In this document: positions 45,892 to 56,905 of the stretch, piece by piece | How positions within the stretch are numbered: position 1 is the first letter of the stretch | Layout: each line of letters opens with the position of its first letter | Source of the DNA: Lepus europaeus | Lineage: Eukaryota; Chordata; Mammalia; Lagomorpha; Leporidae | NCBI RefSeq assembly: GCF_033115175.1 | Contig: NC_084838.1 | Span: forward strand, 68,726,468-68,790,467 | DNA: 64,000 bases | Direction of reading: 5' to 3' | Made by a program: the position numbers and the translations under genes | The notes under the pieces: model-generated | The model's database searches: none | What the model saw: the letters and a program-made list of their open reading frames with translations, nothing else | What the model was told of the DNA's origin: nothing

Positions 45892-47374
45892 AAAAAGTAC
45901 TCCGATATTCTTCTATAGGGTGGGATTTTCCTCTTTGAAGCCCAGACATACTATTAGTATGTTAGATTGATATTTGATTTCATTAGTGTTATTCACTCTT
46001 TTGTGCTGTTCCATTCACAATGGGAGTAGATCTTTCTCCCTATTTCCATCTGGGTGGGGGAAGTGTGGAGACCCTTTCTGAAAGTTTTGACCTTTGTTTT
46101 CTTTTTTATGTGTCAGAGAAGGATAGCATTGGGGAAGATAAGCTCCAGAGACAACAGTGAGGAGCCATCTGCGAGCAGAAAGTGGGCAAAGCTGGCACGT
46201 GAGTCAGAGAAGACTTCACTAGTTATATGTTGGTGGATGTAGGTTGTCTGTCTTCTGTCAAGAGACTGCGGGGTTGGTGTGTTTCTCTAGTCATGATTTA
46301 GAAATTCAAAGGATACCTTAATAGTTGCAGGAGTTGTAAAATGATCGGATTGTCATTTCTCATTTCTTCTCACTTCCCACACCCACTCCTACCCCCACTC
46401 TTCTTGAATTACATTCAGTTCCAACAAAAGCATAGACTATGCTTTTGGAATTTCCAAAGGTGACCCAGATTACCTGAAGGAACTAGTGGGTTTTTTTTTT
46501 TTTTTGTATATGTGACCCTTAACTAGTAGGAACATTTTACAGGAAAATTTGTCTGGAGGATGTACAGAGTTTGAGTACCAGGAGATAACCTCCTGAACTG
46601 GGAGGCAGGGTTCTTGGAAGGGAGGCTTAGGAGTGGCAGCAGGAGGAACTTCCCTGAAGTGGCCAGGCACCGAGTAGATACCTGCAGAGAGGGCAAAGTA
46701 GCAGTGCATGAAAGGGCCAGATTTGAGCATAGAGAACTCCCAGAAGTAGTGGGACATGTGGGAGAGGGAGGGGCTCTGAAATCCTGGAGCTTGGCACTGA
46801 GGAGTTGAAACTAGCAGAATATGGAGACCAAAATAGTTGGACTCAGTTCTATGTTAAGGCTTCAGGGGCCTGAGAACAAGCAGGTTATTAACAGAAAACT
46901 CACGATCTTTTTAAACGTTGTGACCATTGTGGTGGATTTTCTGCAATACAAAACAACAACAACAACAAAACCTGACTTGGACTCTACTCCTTAGGAGCTT
47001 AGCTAGCTATTCTTATCTTCAAGCTTCATGCCTACTTACTTACTTTATTTCCTTGATTCTGAGAGACAATTAATTATAAGGCACATCTTTGTTTTAATAA
47101 GAGGTTTCTAGGAGGAAAAACCTACTTTCTTGTACATTGATTTTAAGATGCAATCCCAATTTTAGAAACGTTAAAATGCCACAAAATTGCATCTTAGAAT
47201 TGAAGAAATACAGTAGTAATACAGCAAGCTACAAACACTAATGGTTTTGCTTGATTCTTCCATTGGAATTTAGACTGGCCCTTAATTTGTGCTGATTCTG
47301 CTTCCCTTTTTGAGAGAAAAGACAGAGGGAAATTGGCATTTATTAAATATCTACTGTAATAATAAAAATAAAAA
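45892..47374. other. Intergenic, no gene recognised
   Basis: It contains a T-run at 46491-46505 and a short (aac)n at about 46956-46970. The purine-rich stretch at 46540-46800 gives overlapping frames with no recognised domain. Confidence 0.45.
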
Positions 47375-47600
47375 AGAAATTTACTTTTTATTGACCATTT
47401 ATTCCATATCAGGAATTGTTCTAAGTGCTCTCACATATGTTATTTCATTTGATCTCCGTATTATTCTTGAGAGGTAGGTATTATAAATACTGTTAACCTC
47501 TGTGAGACTCAGCTTTCTCATTTTTGCAGATCAGGAAGCCAAGATGCTTACAGCATAATTGTCTAAGTCATAGTTTTTAAGTAGTAGATCTGGTATGTTT
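47375..47600 (+). repeat. MIR ancient SINE
   Basis: Classic MIR order: 'caggaattgttctaagtgct', 'atgttatttcatttgatctc', 'gagaggtaggtattataaat', 'ctcatttttgcagatcagg', 'aattgtctaagtcatag'. Confidence 0.75.
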
Positions 47601-47629
47601 CTCTCTAAACTTAAAAATTAGGTGTTTTT

Positions 47630-47978
47630 GCCGGCGCCGTGGCTCAACAGGCTAATCCTCCGCCTTGCGGCGCCAGCACACCGGGTTCTAGTCCCGGTCG
47701 GGGCACCGATCCTGTCCCGGTTGCCCCTCTTCCAGGCCAGCTCTCTGCTGTGGCCAGGGAGTGCAGTGGAGGATGGCCCAAGTGTTTGGGCTCTGCACCC
47801 CATGGGAGACCAGGAGAAGCACCTGGCTCCTGCCATCGGAACAGCGCGGTGCGCCGGTCGCAGCGCGCTACCGCGGCGGCCATTGGAGGGTGAACCAACG
47901 GCAAAAAGGAAGACCTTTCTGTCTCTCTATCTCACTGTCCACTCTGCCTGTCAAAAATAAAAAAAAAAAAAAAGAAAA
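47630..47978 (+). mobile_element. Type A SINE with 17-bp perfect TSD
   Basis: aaaaattaggtgttttt is at 47613-47629 and 47979-47995. The head is gccggcgccgtggctcaac. Confidence 0.97.
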
Positions 47979-48223
47979 AAAAATTAGGTGTTTTTAAAAA
48001 AATTCATTTAAAATTTTTCCTCTTTCTTAAAACTTGTGAAATGAGCATAAAAAGCTATATATAACATACGTACCTTTGAAAATTATAAATTGTAAATAAT
48101 TAAATACTTACCCCTCAATAGATATCGTGCATTTCCAGTGTTTTTGAGGTTCTTTACAGTGTTCTTCTCTTTCTTTATGCCCTGTAAATTCTATGCAAAA
48201 TTTTGAAGTCATGTTTCTATCTT

Positions 48224-48924
48224 TTTATTTTTTTTAATATTTATTTTATCTACATGAGAGGCAGAGTTACAGACACAGCGAGGGAGAGACAGAGAGAGGT
48301 CTTCCATCTGCTGGTTCACTCCCCAAATGGCCTCAATAGCCAGAGCTGGTTCGATCCGAAGCCAAGAGCCAGGAGCTTCTTCCAGGTGTCACACATGGGT
48401 GCAGGGGCCCAAGCGCTTGGGCCATCTTCCACTACTTTCCCAGGCCATAGCAGAGAGCTGGATCAGAAGAGGAATAGCCAGGCCGGCGCCGTGGCTCAAC
48501 AGGCTAATCCTCCGCCTTGCGGCGCCGGCACACCGGGTTCTAGTCCCGGTTGGGGCACCGATCCTGTCCCGGTTGCCCCTCTTCCAGGCCAGCTCTCTGC
48601 CGTGGCTAGGGAGTGCAGTGGAGGATGGCCCAAGTCCTTGGGTCCTGCACCCCATGGGAGACCAGGAGAAGCACCTGGCTCCTGCCATCGGAACAGCGCA
48701 GTGCGCCGGCCGCAGCGCGCTACCGCGGCGGCCATTGGAGGGTGAATCAACGGCAAAAGGAAGACCTTTCTCTCTGTCTCTCTCTCTCACTGTCCACTCT
48801 GCCTGTCAAAAAAAAAAAAAAAAAAAAAAAAGAAGAGGAATAGCCAGGATACGAACTGGCACCCATATGGGATGCTGGGGCCATGGGTGTAGGCTTAGCC
48901 TACTATGCCATGGTGCCGACCCCC
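48224..48924 (-). mobile_element. Type B SINE split by a nested type A SINE
   Basis: The outer parts are 48224-48480 and 48831-48924, ending 'tgccatggtgccgacccc'. It was interrupted in its head half. Confidence 0.92.
48481..48830 (+). mobile_element. Type A SINE nested in 48224-48924
   Basis: A perfect duplication of the host SINE's own sequence, agaagaggaatagcca, flanks it (48465-48480 and 48831-48846). Its tail is a pure A-run of about 24. Confidence 0.97.
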
Positions 48925-48929
48925 ATCTT

Positions 48930-49480
48930 TCTTTTTACCACCATGTATGTATCAAAACATAATGTTTCCAGTTGGGCATGTTGTTGATCCTTCCATAAAT
49001 GGAATTGAACCCTATATGTTCTTTGCCCATTGTTTTTAAGATTCATCCATGGCCTGCGCCGTGGCTCAATAGGCTAATCCTCTGCTTGCGGCACCGACAC
49101 AGCGTTCTAGTCCCGGTCGGGGTGCCGGATTCTGTCCAGGTTTCTTCTCTTCCTGTCCAGCTCTCTGCTGTGGCCCGGGAGTGCAGTGGAGGATGGCCCA
49201 GGTGCTTAGGCCCTGCACCCACATGGGAGACCAGGAGAAGGCGCCAGGCTCCTAGCTTCGGATCAGGGTGGTGTGCTGGCTGCTGCACGCCCGCCGTGGT
49301 GGCCATTGTGGGATGAACCAATGGAAAAGGAAGACCTTTCTCTCTGTCTCTCTCACTGTCCACTCTGCCTGTCAAAAAAAAAAAAAAAGATTCATCCATG
49401 TTGATAGTATTATTGTAGTTTATTTTAACTGCTGTGTAGTATTCCATGGTACACATATACTAAACATACCCCTTTTTATA
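48930..49480 (-). mobile_element. Old LINE-1 3' fragment around a SINE
   Basis: Outside the SINE, 'cataaatggaattgaacc', 'gattcatccatgttgatag' and 'actgctgtgtagtattccatgg' are typical antisense wording of old L1 3' ends. Boundaries are uncertain. Confidence 0.5.
49051..49386 (+). mobile_element. Type A SINE with perfect TSD
   Basis: The head is ggcctgcgccgtggctcaat and the TSD aagattcatccat is at 49038-49050 and 49387-49399. It is more diverged than other type A copies. Confidence 0.95.
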
Positions 49481-49774
49481 CATTTCATCAATGATGAATG
49501 TTGTTTACTGAGACACTGGGTAACTTGAAAGTCCATTTCTCTGGTCTCCAGGCCTGTCTGAAATCTATTCCTATACATATATTTAATGTATTGAATGTTT
49601 TCTTGCATAAATGACTTTATCATTGTTCATGACAGATTCTGCCTTCCTAAAATATATTCTGAAACTTGTTAAAGTCCTTATGTTTCTAGCCTCTTTTCTT
49701 GCTACTTCCCATCATACACTTTATACCATACTTCTGCCATACTAAATTAGTGTAGTTTTAAAAACTGCAAGTTC

Positions 49775-50108
49775 GGGGCAGTGCTGTGGCACAGTGGGTT
49801 AACGCCCTGGCCTGAAGCACCAGCATCCCATATAGGTGCCAGTTTGAGACCTGGCTGCTCCACTTCTGATCCAGCTCTCTGCTATGGCCTGGGAAAGCAG
49901 TAGAAGATGGCCCAACTCCTTGGGCTCCTGCACCCGCATGGAAGACCTGGAAGAAGCTCCTGGCTCCTGGCTTCAGATTGACACAGCTCCAGCTGTTGAG
50001 GCCAATTGGGGAGTGAACCATTGGATGGAAGACCTCTTTCTCTCTTTGCTTCTCTTCTCTCTGTGTAACTCTGCCTTTCAAATAAATAAATCAATCTTAA
50101 AAACAAAC
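49775..50108 (+). mobile_element. Type B SINE
   Basis: The head is ggggcagtgctgtggcac and the tail is cctttcaaataaataaatc followed by (aaac)n. It splits an L2 relic. Confidence 0.92.
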
Positions 50109-50115
50109 AAACAAA

Positions 50116-50265
50116 AAGCTACAAGCTCACAAGTTCACTTCTTGCCTTGAGGCTTTTGCCCATGTTGTCCCCTCTGCCTGGAATGTTTATTTCTTGGATA
50201 ACTTATCTACTTTTCAGGTGTCTCCTGGATAGGAGGCCTTCCTTCACATTATATTTGGAGGCTTT
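50116..50265 (+). repeat. L2-like LINE fragment
   Basis: 'gccttgaggcttttgcccatg', 'cccctctgcctggaatgttt' and 'aggaggccttccttcac' match the 3' UTR-proximal part of mammalian L2. Confidence 0.7.
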
Positions 50266-50569
50266 TCCTTAAGTTGACAGATGGGACTTCCTGCTGTTAT
50301 CTCAGAATTTGGTCAGGGCTGGCTTTCCAAAGTTTTTTATGTTTGAATGAAAACCTAGAGTTGCACTGGGTGCCTGGAAAGAGTATATAAATGGTCTGTT
50401 TTGTACAGTTATAACTTTTAATAGACAAGAAACTGGGAAGTACCACTTAAAATTGTCAGTACCCAACTTTGCAAATGCCCTTAGGTTAAGGTTAGGGCAC
50501 AAATTATATCTTTGTTGGTAAAAAACAGATGGATAAATTATATATCATTTTCATTTATCTTTAGGTCGT
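50266..50569. other. Intergenic, nothing recognised
   Basis: Short unique stretch between an L2 relic and a SINE. Confidence 0.5.
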
Positions 50570-50577
50570 AGATTCTT

Positions 50578-50893
50578 TTTTTTTTTTTTTTTTGACAGGT
50601 AGAGTTTTAGACAGTGAGAGAGAGAGACAGAGAGAAAGGTCTTCCTTCTGTTGGTTCACTCCCCAAATGGCCACTATGGCTGGCGCTGTGCCGATCCGAA
50701 GCCAGGAGCCAGGTGCTTCCTCCTGGTCTCCCATGCAGGTGCAGGGGCCCAAGCACTTGGGCCATCCTCCACTGCCCTCCGTGGCAACAGCAGAGAGCTG
50801 GACTGGAAGAGGAGCAACTGGAACTAGAACCTGGTGCCCATATGGGATGCCTCCGCAGGTGCAGGATTAACCAAGTGAGCCACAGCGCTGGCC
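50578..50893 (-). mobile_element. SINE, intermediate type, with TSD
   Basis: A T-run then gacaggtagagttttag, ending cacagcgctggccc. The flanks agattctt (50570-50577) and agattctt (50894-50901) match. Confidence 0.93.
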
Positions 50894-50901
50894 CAGATTC
50901 T

Positions 50902-51560
50902 TGGGAAGGTAAAACCCACCCTCTTATCTGAAGTTAGTTCTCTGGCATTGGAAAGAAAATCTTTGATTTGGTTTCCTGTTTGCATTTATCTTACACTGGC
51001 TTCTTATCTTTTGGATATCTTACTAAGAAATACCTCGAGGGATGGGTGGAGAGGAAAAGTAAAAGTCAAATTAATGGGTTGCATACTTTCATTTTAGAAG
51101 AGTTTTAGATTTATATAAAAATAGCCAAAATAGTAAAGAGTTGCAGAGGTTTCCTTTATCTTCTGTTTTATCTAAGGAATCAGCACTAGTAAATTAAAAT
51201 TAAACTTTGCAACTTGGATTTCACTAGTTACACCCTAATGTCCTTTTCCTAGTCCGGGAATCGATTCATGACACTGTATTACATTTAGTCCTTATGTTTA
51301 CTCACCATCCTTTGGTTTGTGATGGATTTTCAAACTTCCCTTGTTTTTGGTGTCCTTGGCTGATTTGAGGAGGGCTAGCCAAGTGTTTTCTAGGATATTT
51401 ATCAATTTGTAGTTGTCTGATGCTTTCCCCATGGTTAGACAGGGATTATGAGTTTGGGGAAGGATAGCTACAGAGGTGAAGTCTTTTTCGTCACATTATA
51501 TTAAGGTTACATGCTGTAACATGACTTGTCATTGACTTTACGTACTTAGAATGTTTACTT
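50902..51560. other. Intergenic, no gene recognised
   Basis: 'aaaatagccaaaatagtaaagagttgc' and 'cctaatgtccttttcctagtcc' (51100-51260) may be an old L1 fragment. No frame is of interest. Confidence 0.4.
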
Positions 51561-51564
51561 AAAT

Positions 51565-51785
51565 GCTTAGGGGGTGACAGCAGAGTTGTTGGAGCCAGAA
51601 GGATGAATTCACTTTGCATTTCTGTCATATTAGCTATGTGACTTAGGAAAGTTACTTAATCTCTGTATTCCTTAGATTACTCATCGGTAAAATGTGTGTG
51701 TGTGGTTAATAATAGAATATATTCTTTTAAATTACTAAATTTATGAAAAGCACTTAGAGCAGTACCTGGCAAATAGGAAGGGATA
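51565..51785 (-). repeat. MIR ancient SINE
   Basis: Antisense MIR order: 'agctatgtgacttaggaaag', 'ttacttaatctctgtattcc', 'catcggtaaaatg', 'aaaagcacttagagcagtac', 'ctggcaaatagg'. Confidence 0.75.
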
Positions 51786-51903
51786 TATATGTTTTGGCTG
51801 TTACTAGTATTGACTGACAAGAGATTTCTATATTTCTGTCATATGTCTCTTTGTCTTTATTTACCTCAGAAAAGTAAACAGTTTAATGGTGAAAAATTAT
51901 TTA

Positions 51904-52535
51904 GGGGCCAGCATTGTGGCATAGCTGGTAAAGCCACTGCCTGCAAACCAGCATCTCATAGGGGTGCTAGTTTGAGACTTGACTGCTCCCTGCTAATGTG
52001 CCTGGGAAAGCAGTGCTTGGGCCTCTGCACCCACATGGGAGACCTGGAAGAAGCTCTAGGTTCCTGGCTTCAACCTGGCTCAGCCTTGGCTCTCTGTCTT
52101 TCCTTCGCTTTCTTTTCTTTTGTTTCTTTTTCTTTTTTTTTTTTTTTTAAAGATTTCATTTATTTATTTGAGAAGTAGAGCTATAGACAGTGAGAGGGAG
52201 AGACAGAGAGAAAGGTCCTCTCTCTACTGGTTCACTCCCAAAATGTCGTCAACAGCTGGAGCTGTGCCAATCCGAAGCCAGGAGCCAGGAGCTTCTTCTA
52301 GGCCTCCCATGCAGGTACAGGGGCCCAAGCACCCGGGCCATCCTCCACTGCTCCCCCAGGCCACAGCAGAGAGCTGGACTGGAAGAGGAGCAGCCGGGAC
52401 TAGAACCAGCGCTTACATGGAATGCTGGCGCCTCAGGCCAGGGCTTTAACCCACTGCGCCACAGGCCACAGCCCTCTTTCTTTCTCTTTATCTAACTCTG
52501 TTTTTCAAATAAGCAAATCAATTAAAAATTACTTA
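51904..52535 (+). mobile_element. Type B SINE split by a nested minus-strand SINE
   Basis: The head and body are at 51904-52120 and the tail resumes at about 52476 (ctaactctgtttttcaaataag). The interrupting copy lies in its CT-rich segment. Confidence 0.88.
52121..52475 (-). mobile_element. SINE nested in 51904-52535
   Basis: A T-run, then aaagatttcatttatttattt, ending 'gcgccacaggccacagccc' with a small duplicated ccaca near the head. The TSD is obscured by CT/T-rich host sequence. Confidence 0.88.
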
Positions 52536-53049
52536 CATTGTAAACAGCCTGAGTTTTAAAATTTGAACTTAGACATTGTCTTGTTTATTGGTATTTTGAA
52601 TTACCCTAGAATATTATTGTTTTTCCTAAAATTTGCTTCTTCTGCCAATGGAAATTTTTTTGCAGGATACTATTTTGGGTATTTTCATTATAATTTTGTT
52701 TATGTAATTCAGATATTAAAATTTGTATTATATTCACTTATAATTTGCAAATTCTCTTTAGAGTGCTGGCTCTTCTAGGCATTGATCCACAGATATGTTT
52801 CTGGTTCCCCAGGACAGGAGTGTAACTAATTAATAATCTGTGTAAAGGAGTTATTACAATTTTCTTCCCTTTTGCCCAAGTAGAAGAAGCTCAGGATATG
52901 TTTCAGCATTTATTTAGCATTGTTGATTGCATTGTTAGTGGCTGATATTAACACCTTGGAAAAGGGAAGACAACTGCATTGAAAATTGGCATGTCAAATT
53001 TCTGATGCATTTTCCAGTTTTGAATTTGCAGTTCTAAGTGATCATTTTT
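52536..53049. other. Intergenic, no gene recognised
   Basis: AT-rich unique sequence up to the young L1 fragment. Confidence 0.5.
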
Positions 53050-53056
53050 AATACTG

Positions 53057-53263
53057 TGAACTGTTGAAATCTTTATTTAGTATATACTAAATTGATCTTC
53101 TGTATATAAATATAATTAAAAATGAATCTTGATGTGAATAGGATGGGAGAGGGAGTGGGAGATGGGAGGGTTGCGGATGGGAGGGAGGTAATGGGGGGGA
53201 AAAAGCCACTGTAACCCAAAAGCTGTACTTTGGAAATTTATATTTATTAAATAAAAGTTAAAA
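53057..53263 (+). mobile_element. Young rabbit LINE-1 3' end, about 207 bp
   Basis: It matches the sense of the 3' UTR at 34093-34300: 'gttgaaatctttatttagta', 'gatgggagagggagtgggag', 'ctttggaaatttatatttat', 'aaataaaagtt'. The flanking word aatactg (53050-53056 and 53264-53270) is a short TSD. It carries only a 3' UTR. Confidence 0.92.
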
Positions 53264-53594
53264 AATACTGATTCTAAATATGAAAATATATTCTTACACT
53301 GTTGGGATTTCTGAAAATATCCTTGGAAACTGGGCAAAATGTTTTATGCAAACCCAAATAGGCATATTTTAAAATATTCTGGTCTAAAACGTGTGGGTTT
53401 TTTTTTTTCATGGAAATAGTATTACCCTGATTATTAGTGTCTTAAAAATTTCTTTTTGATAATTTTGGTTTATGGAATTGAGACATTTACAGAGATGTGT
53501 GTGTTTACATGTGTGCATGTGTGTGCAAATGTGTGCCCATGCAATTCATGTGTTGGATCAACAAAGAGAACTTTTGTGTTTACCTTTGGCAGGA
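53264..53594. other. Intergenic with TG-rich run
   Basis: A degenerate (TG)n is at about 53497-53545. Nothing else was recognised. Confidence 0.5.
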
Positions 53595-53825
53595 GAAGAA
53601 ACTTTTACTGATTACTTACTGTGATCCACATCCTCTCTTAAGCACTTCATACTTTATTTCATATGATTCTCACAATAGTCCTATGAGATAGATACTATTA
53701 TTGTTGCCATTTTTATAGCTGAGGAGACTGAGGCAGAGAGAAGATTAGTAACTCAAATTCCTAGTGGTAGAACTGGAATTCAAACCTGTGTTTAGAATCT
53801 GACTCCCAAGTCCATTCTTTTTAAT
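53595..53825 (+). repeat. MIR ancient SINE, long copy
   Basis: Nearly full MIR: 'gattacttactgtgatccac', 'tcatatgattctcacaatag', 'ctatgagatagatactatta', 'gctgaggagactgaggcag', 'agaactggaattcaaacctg', 'tctgactccc'. Confidence 0.88.
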
Positions 53826-53949
53826 CTACCATAGTTCCATGTTCCCTGGAATGTTCCCATTATACCATTTTTCTCTTGAGATATAGCATGTAACTCAAAA
53901 TATCTTTGTGTGTATATGTTTGTGGAAATATATTCTTGTAGACTTAATT

Positions 53950-54340
53950 TTAAAAATTGAGATATAATATCCATACCTTGCCTAAATCTTGAGTGTATAA
54001 TTTCAGGAATTTGTACATTTATATATACCTGTATAATCACCCTCCACGGATCAAGACATGGAGTATTTCCAGCACTCCTGAAGAGTACCTCAAGCTCCTT
54101 TCCAATCATAACCACTTCCTGTACCTAGTTAGTTGCTTATCTGGCCTCTATAAACACAGACACATTTTACCTATTCTTGTTTATTCTATAAATGGAATCA
54201 TACAGTAAGCACACTTGTGTGTGTGCGCGTGTGTGTGTGTGTATGGCTTCTTTTATTTAAAATTATGTTCATGAGATTTATTTTTGTTGTTATGTGTTTA
54301 TTTTGTTACATCTTTTTATTGCCATGTATAATATCCTGTT
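53950..54340 (-). mobile_element. Old LINE-1 3' fragment
   Basis: 'attgagatataatatccat', 'tataatcaccctccacgg', 'taaatggaatcatacagtaag' and 'tatggcttcttttatttaaaat' are common antisense wording of old L1 3' ends. A (TG)n at about 54213-54243 interrupts it. Confidence 0.6.
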
Positions 54341-54990
54341 AAAGCTAAATTTCCTTTTTGCTGAAAAATTGTTAACACGTTTTCAAAGCAGAAAATGTGG
54401 AAAATAGGAAAAATACAGCAAGGAAAATGAAAATTACTACTTAGAGATAATTATTGTTAAACCTTCTGATTATACCCTACTGGTCTTTTTTTTTTCTATG
54501 CACATATGATTACTAGATTTGAACTATATAGACGTTTCTGTTGTATAACCTGTTATTTCTCTCAGTAGTTTGTCATGAACATTTTCCATGTCATTAAACA
54601 TACATTCTTTTACAATGTTCTAAAATACTTTAAAAATAATTTTTATTTTAAAAATTATGCTCTTTTTGGGTTTTATGATAGGAGAATATGTAAAGCGTTC
54701 ACAAGACAAAACTAAAAGGTATGCAACATAAAGTCTTTGTCCTGTCCCTACTACAGGGCCCACCTCTCTCCCAAGGATCTAAGCTTACCAGTTTCCAGCA
54801 CATTCTCCTGGAGCTGTTCTCTATATATAAACAGATGGTATATTCATGTTGTTTTCTTCCCTCTGATGCACATGTAACATTTTATGCTACTTTGTCCCTT
54901 GCTTTCTTTATGAAGAAGGTTTCTTGGAGATTGTTTCAATTCGGTATTTAGAGCTTCCTTATTCTTTAGCATATGATAACCTGTTTACAT
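54341..54990. other. Intergenic, possibly more old LINE debris
   Basis: 'catgaacattttccatgtcattaaac' (about 54574) is LINE-like. No gene was recognised. Confidence 0.4.
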
Positions 54991-54994
54991 TAGT

Positions 54995-55250
54995 CATGTT
55001 AAATGAAATACAAATTACAACTGCACTGAGAAACCATTTTTCATCTGATTGACAAAAATGAGATGACATTTTGGGTTTTCAAGGGTACCTCTCCAGTGTT
55101 GGGTAAAATGCTACAGTCTTTATGGAGAGCAATTAGGCAATAGCTATCAAAATTATGCATTTCCTCTTTCACCAGTAATTGCACGTCTAGGAATTTATCT
55201 TACCATGTACTCCCGCATATGAGATGTGAATACACAGGGTTACTTATTGT
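54995..55250 (+). mobile_element. Old LINE-1 3' UTR-side fragment
   Basis: 'tacaaattacaactgcactg', 'gatgacattttgggttttc', 'atggagagcaattaggcaatag' and 'cgtctaggaatttatcttac' follow the sense order of old L1 near the end of ORF2. Confidence 0.55.
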
Positions 55251-55884
55251 AATAGGAAGGCATCAAGAGCTAAGCTGAGCTGGAGAGGGCTGAATTGCTT
55301 GAATGAAAATAATTGAATTACTTATTTCTGTAGTATAAATAAGAGACTAACCAAGAGAAAGCACAGGGTCCCCAGTGTTTTCTTCTTCCCCTTTGAACGG
55401 CACCAGATGAAGTTCAGGTGGATCAGCACAGATGTGAGGTTGTCTGCCAAGGGAGCCCTGAACAGCAGCAACAAAATGGCTACTGCTGTTTCATGAATAC
55501 AGGGACTGGAGGAGGGAAAGGAGAAAAGGCTAGGAGTAGAAAAGCATTGAGTAGTGAGTCAGAATGGACAAAATGTCTTCAAGTTTCTCTTTCTCTCCTT
55601 TGTAAGGGGGTCTCGGGGAAAGGCCTCTGCCAGCAAATGGCTGAGGTCCGTTAATGAAAGATGCCTGGACAAGGAATGCAGATATGTCAAAGAGCATGGC
55701 TGGCCTGGGAGGCTGAGTCTTTGACCACACCTTCCTCTTAGACTGCTGTGCCTTGGCTGCGTACCAAGTCTAGTGTGGGAAAGACAACTTCCCCATTAGA
55801 CCTGCCAGGTGAGGCCTTTGTAGTTGCCTATGGTCAGGCCTGAGAGATCACACATAGGTTTTTGGCTGGGAGTCAGACTCCTTT
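55251..55884. other. Unidentified insert between two old L1 pieces
   Basis: The L1-like sequence before and after appears to be one element (see 54995 and 55885), so these about 630 bp may be a separate insertion. LTR is possible, but no ends, poly(A) signal or TSD was fixed. Open frames have no recognised domain. Confidence 0.35.
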
Positions 55885-56060
55885 CTGAGATTAGAAACAA
55901 TTTATATGTTCTTTAGTAAGATATTGGATAAAGAAATCTGTGGTAAATTCATATGTGTTACAACATAGCAATGAAACTTTATTTGCAGTGGTATCATGGT
56001 CAGGATCCTTGCTGGAAATAAATGATTTGCTTAAGATGAAGAATTGAAGAGAGTTTACAA
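55885..56060 (+). mobile_element. Old LINE-1 continuation
   Basis: 'gaaacaatttatatgttc', 'attggataaagaaatctgtgg' and 'caacatagcaatgaaac' resemble the next part of the same old L1 3' end. Confidence 0.45.
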
Positions 56061-56635
56061 AGGGTTAAGGAATGATGCCGCATCCAGGACTAGCAAGAGG
56101 AAGCTATTACTTTTGCTAAGCTTGAATGAGTACAGTGTGTGTATGTTTGGTGGTGATTGTGTAGGGGAGTGATGACTACAGAAACCCCTTGAAAGCTGTG
56201 GATCTTCAGTAGAGGAGCATAGCAAGGGAGGGAGCGGGAGGAATAAATACTTTGATCTTCCTCCTTCCATGTTTAATCATCCATTTCTTGTTGATGCTTT
56301 CCGTCTGTCAAACCTGACCTGAAGCCAGAGAGTAAGGGAACCTGTTTGATACAGTTTATAAAAATTAGCCTTCTAGAGCCCTGAGTAGGGGTGGAAAGGG
56401 TGGAAGAAATAAAGGTACAAATTGAAGTTGCAAATCCAAACTATGCAACTCAGTAATATTTCATTGTATAAATACATGATTGTTTAATCATTTATCATTG
56501 GGCATTTAGGTTGTTTTCTGATTTTTCTTTTTTACTTATTATAAGCCTTCTTTTATTTAAATCTTTGCATGTCTATTCTAATTTCTATAACATACAGTCT
56601 TAGAAAAAGAGTGGTTGGGTTCTACTTTTAAGATT
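56061..56635. other. Intergenic; weak LINE-like patch
   Basis: 56455-56620 ('taatatttcattgtataaat', 'ggcatttaggttgttttctg') is antisense LINE-like. The rest is unrecognised. Confidence 0.4.
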
Positions 56636-56812
56636 GTTATATATATAGATATATATTATATATATAGACATTATATATATAGACATATATAGACATACAT
56701 TTGTATGTCTATATATAGTTTTAGTTATTTATATGTTATTTATAGTTATAGTTATTTATATGTCTATATATAGACATATATATATATTATATATACATAT
56801 ATATCCATGTCC
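56636..56812. repeat. (AT)n-rich palindromic microsatellite
   Basis: Almost pure ta/at alternation with repeated self-complementary words gtctatatatagac and tatagacatatatag. Several perfect hairpins are possible, giving strong cruciform potential. Confidence 0.92.
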
Positions 56813-56905
56813 TCCAGACTGATTTTAACAGTTTAGCTTCTGTCAGAAAAATATATGATAGCTGTTTTCTTATGTTTACATATAGGAAAAATAAAATTAC
56901 TTGGT

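Noticed and set aside
48327-48962. 211-codon plus-strand open frame
   Set aside because: It runs through two SINEs (type B, then the nested type A). The residues are SINE translation and recur in shorter form at every other type A copy.
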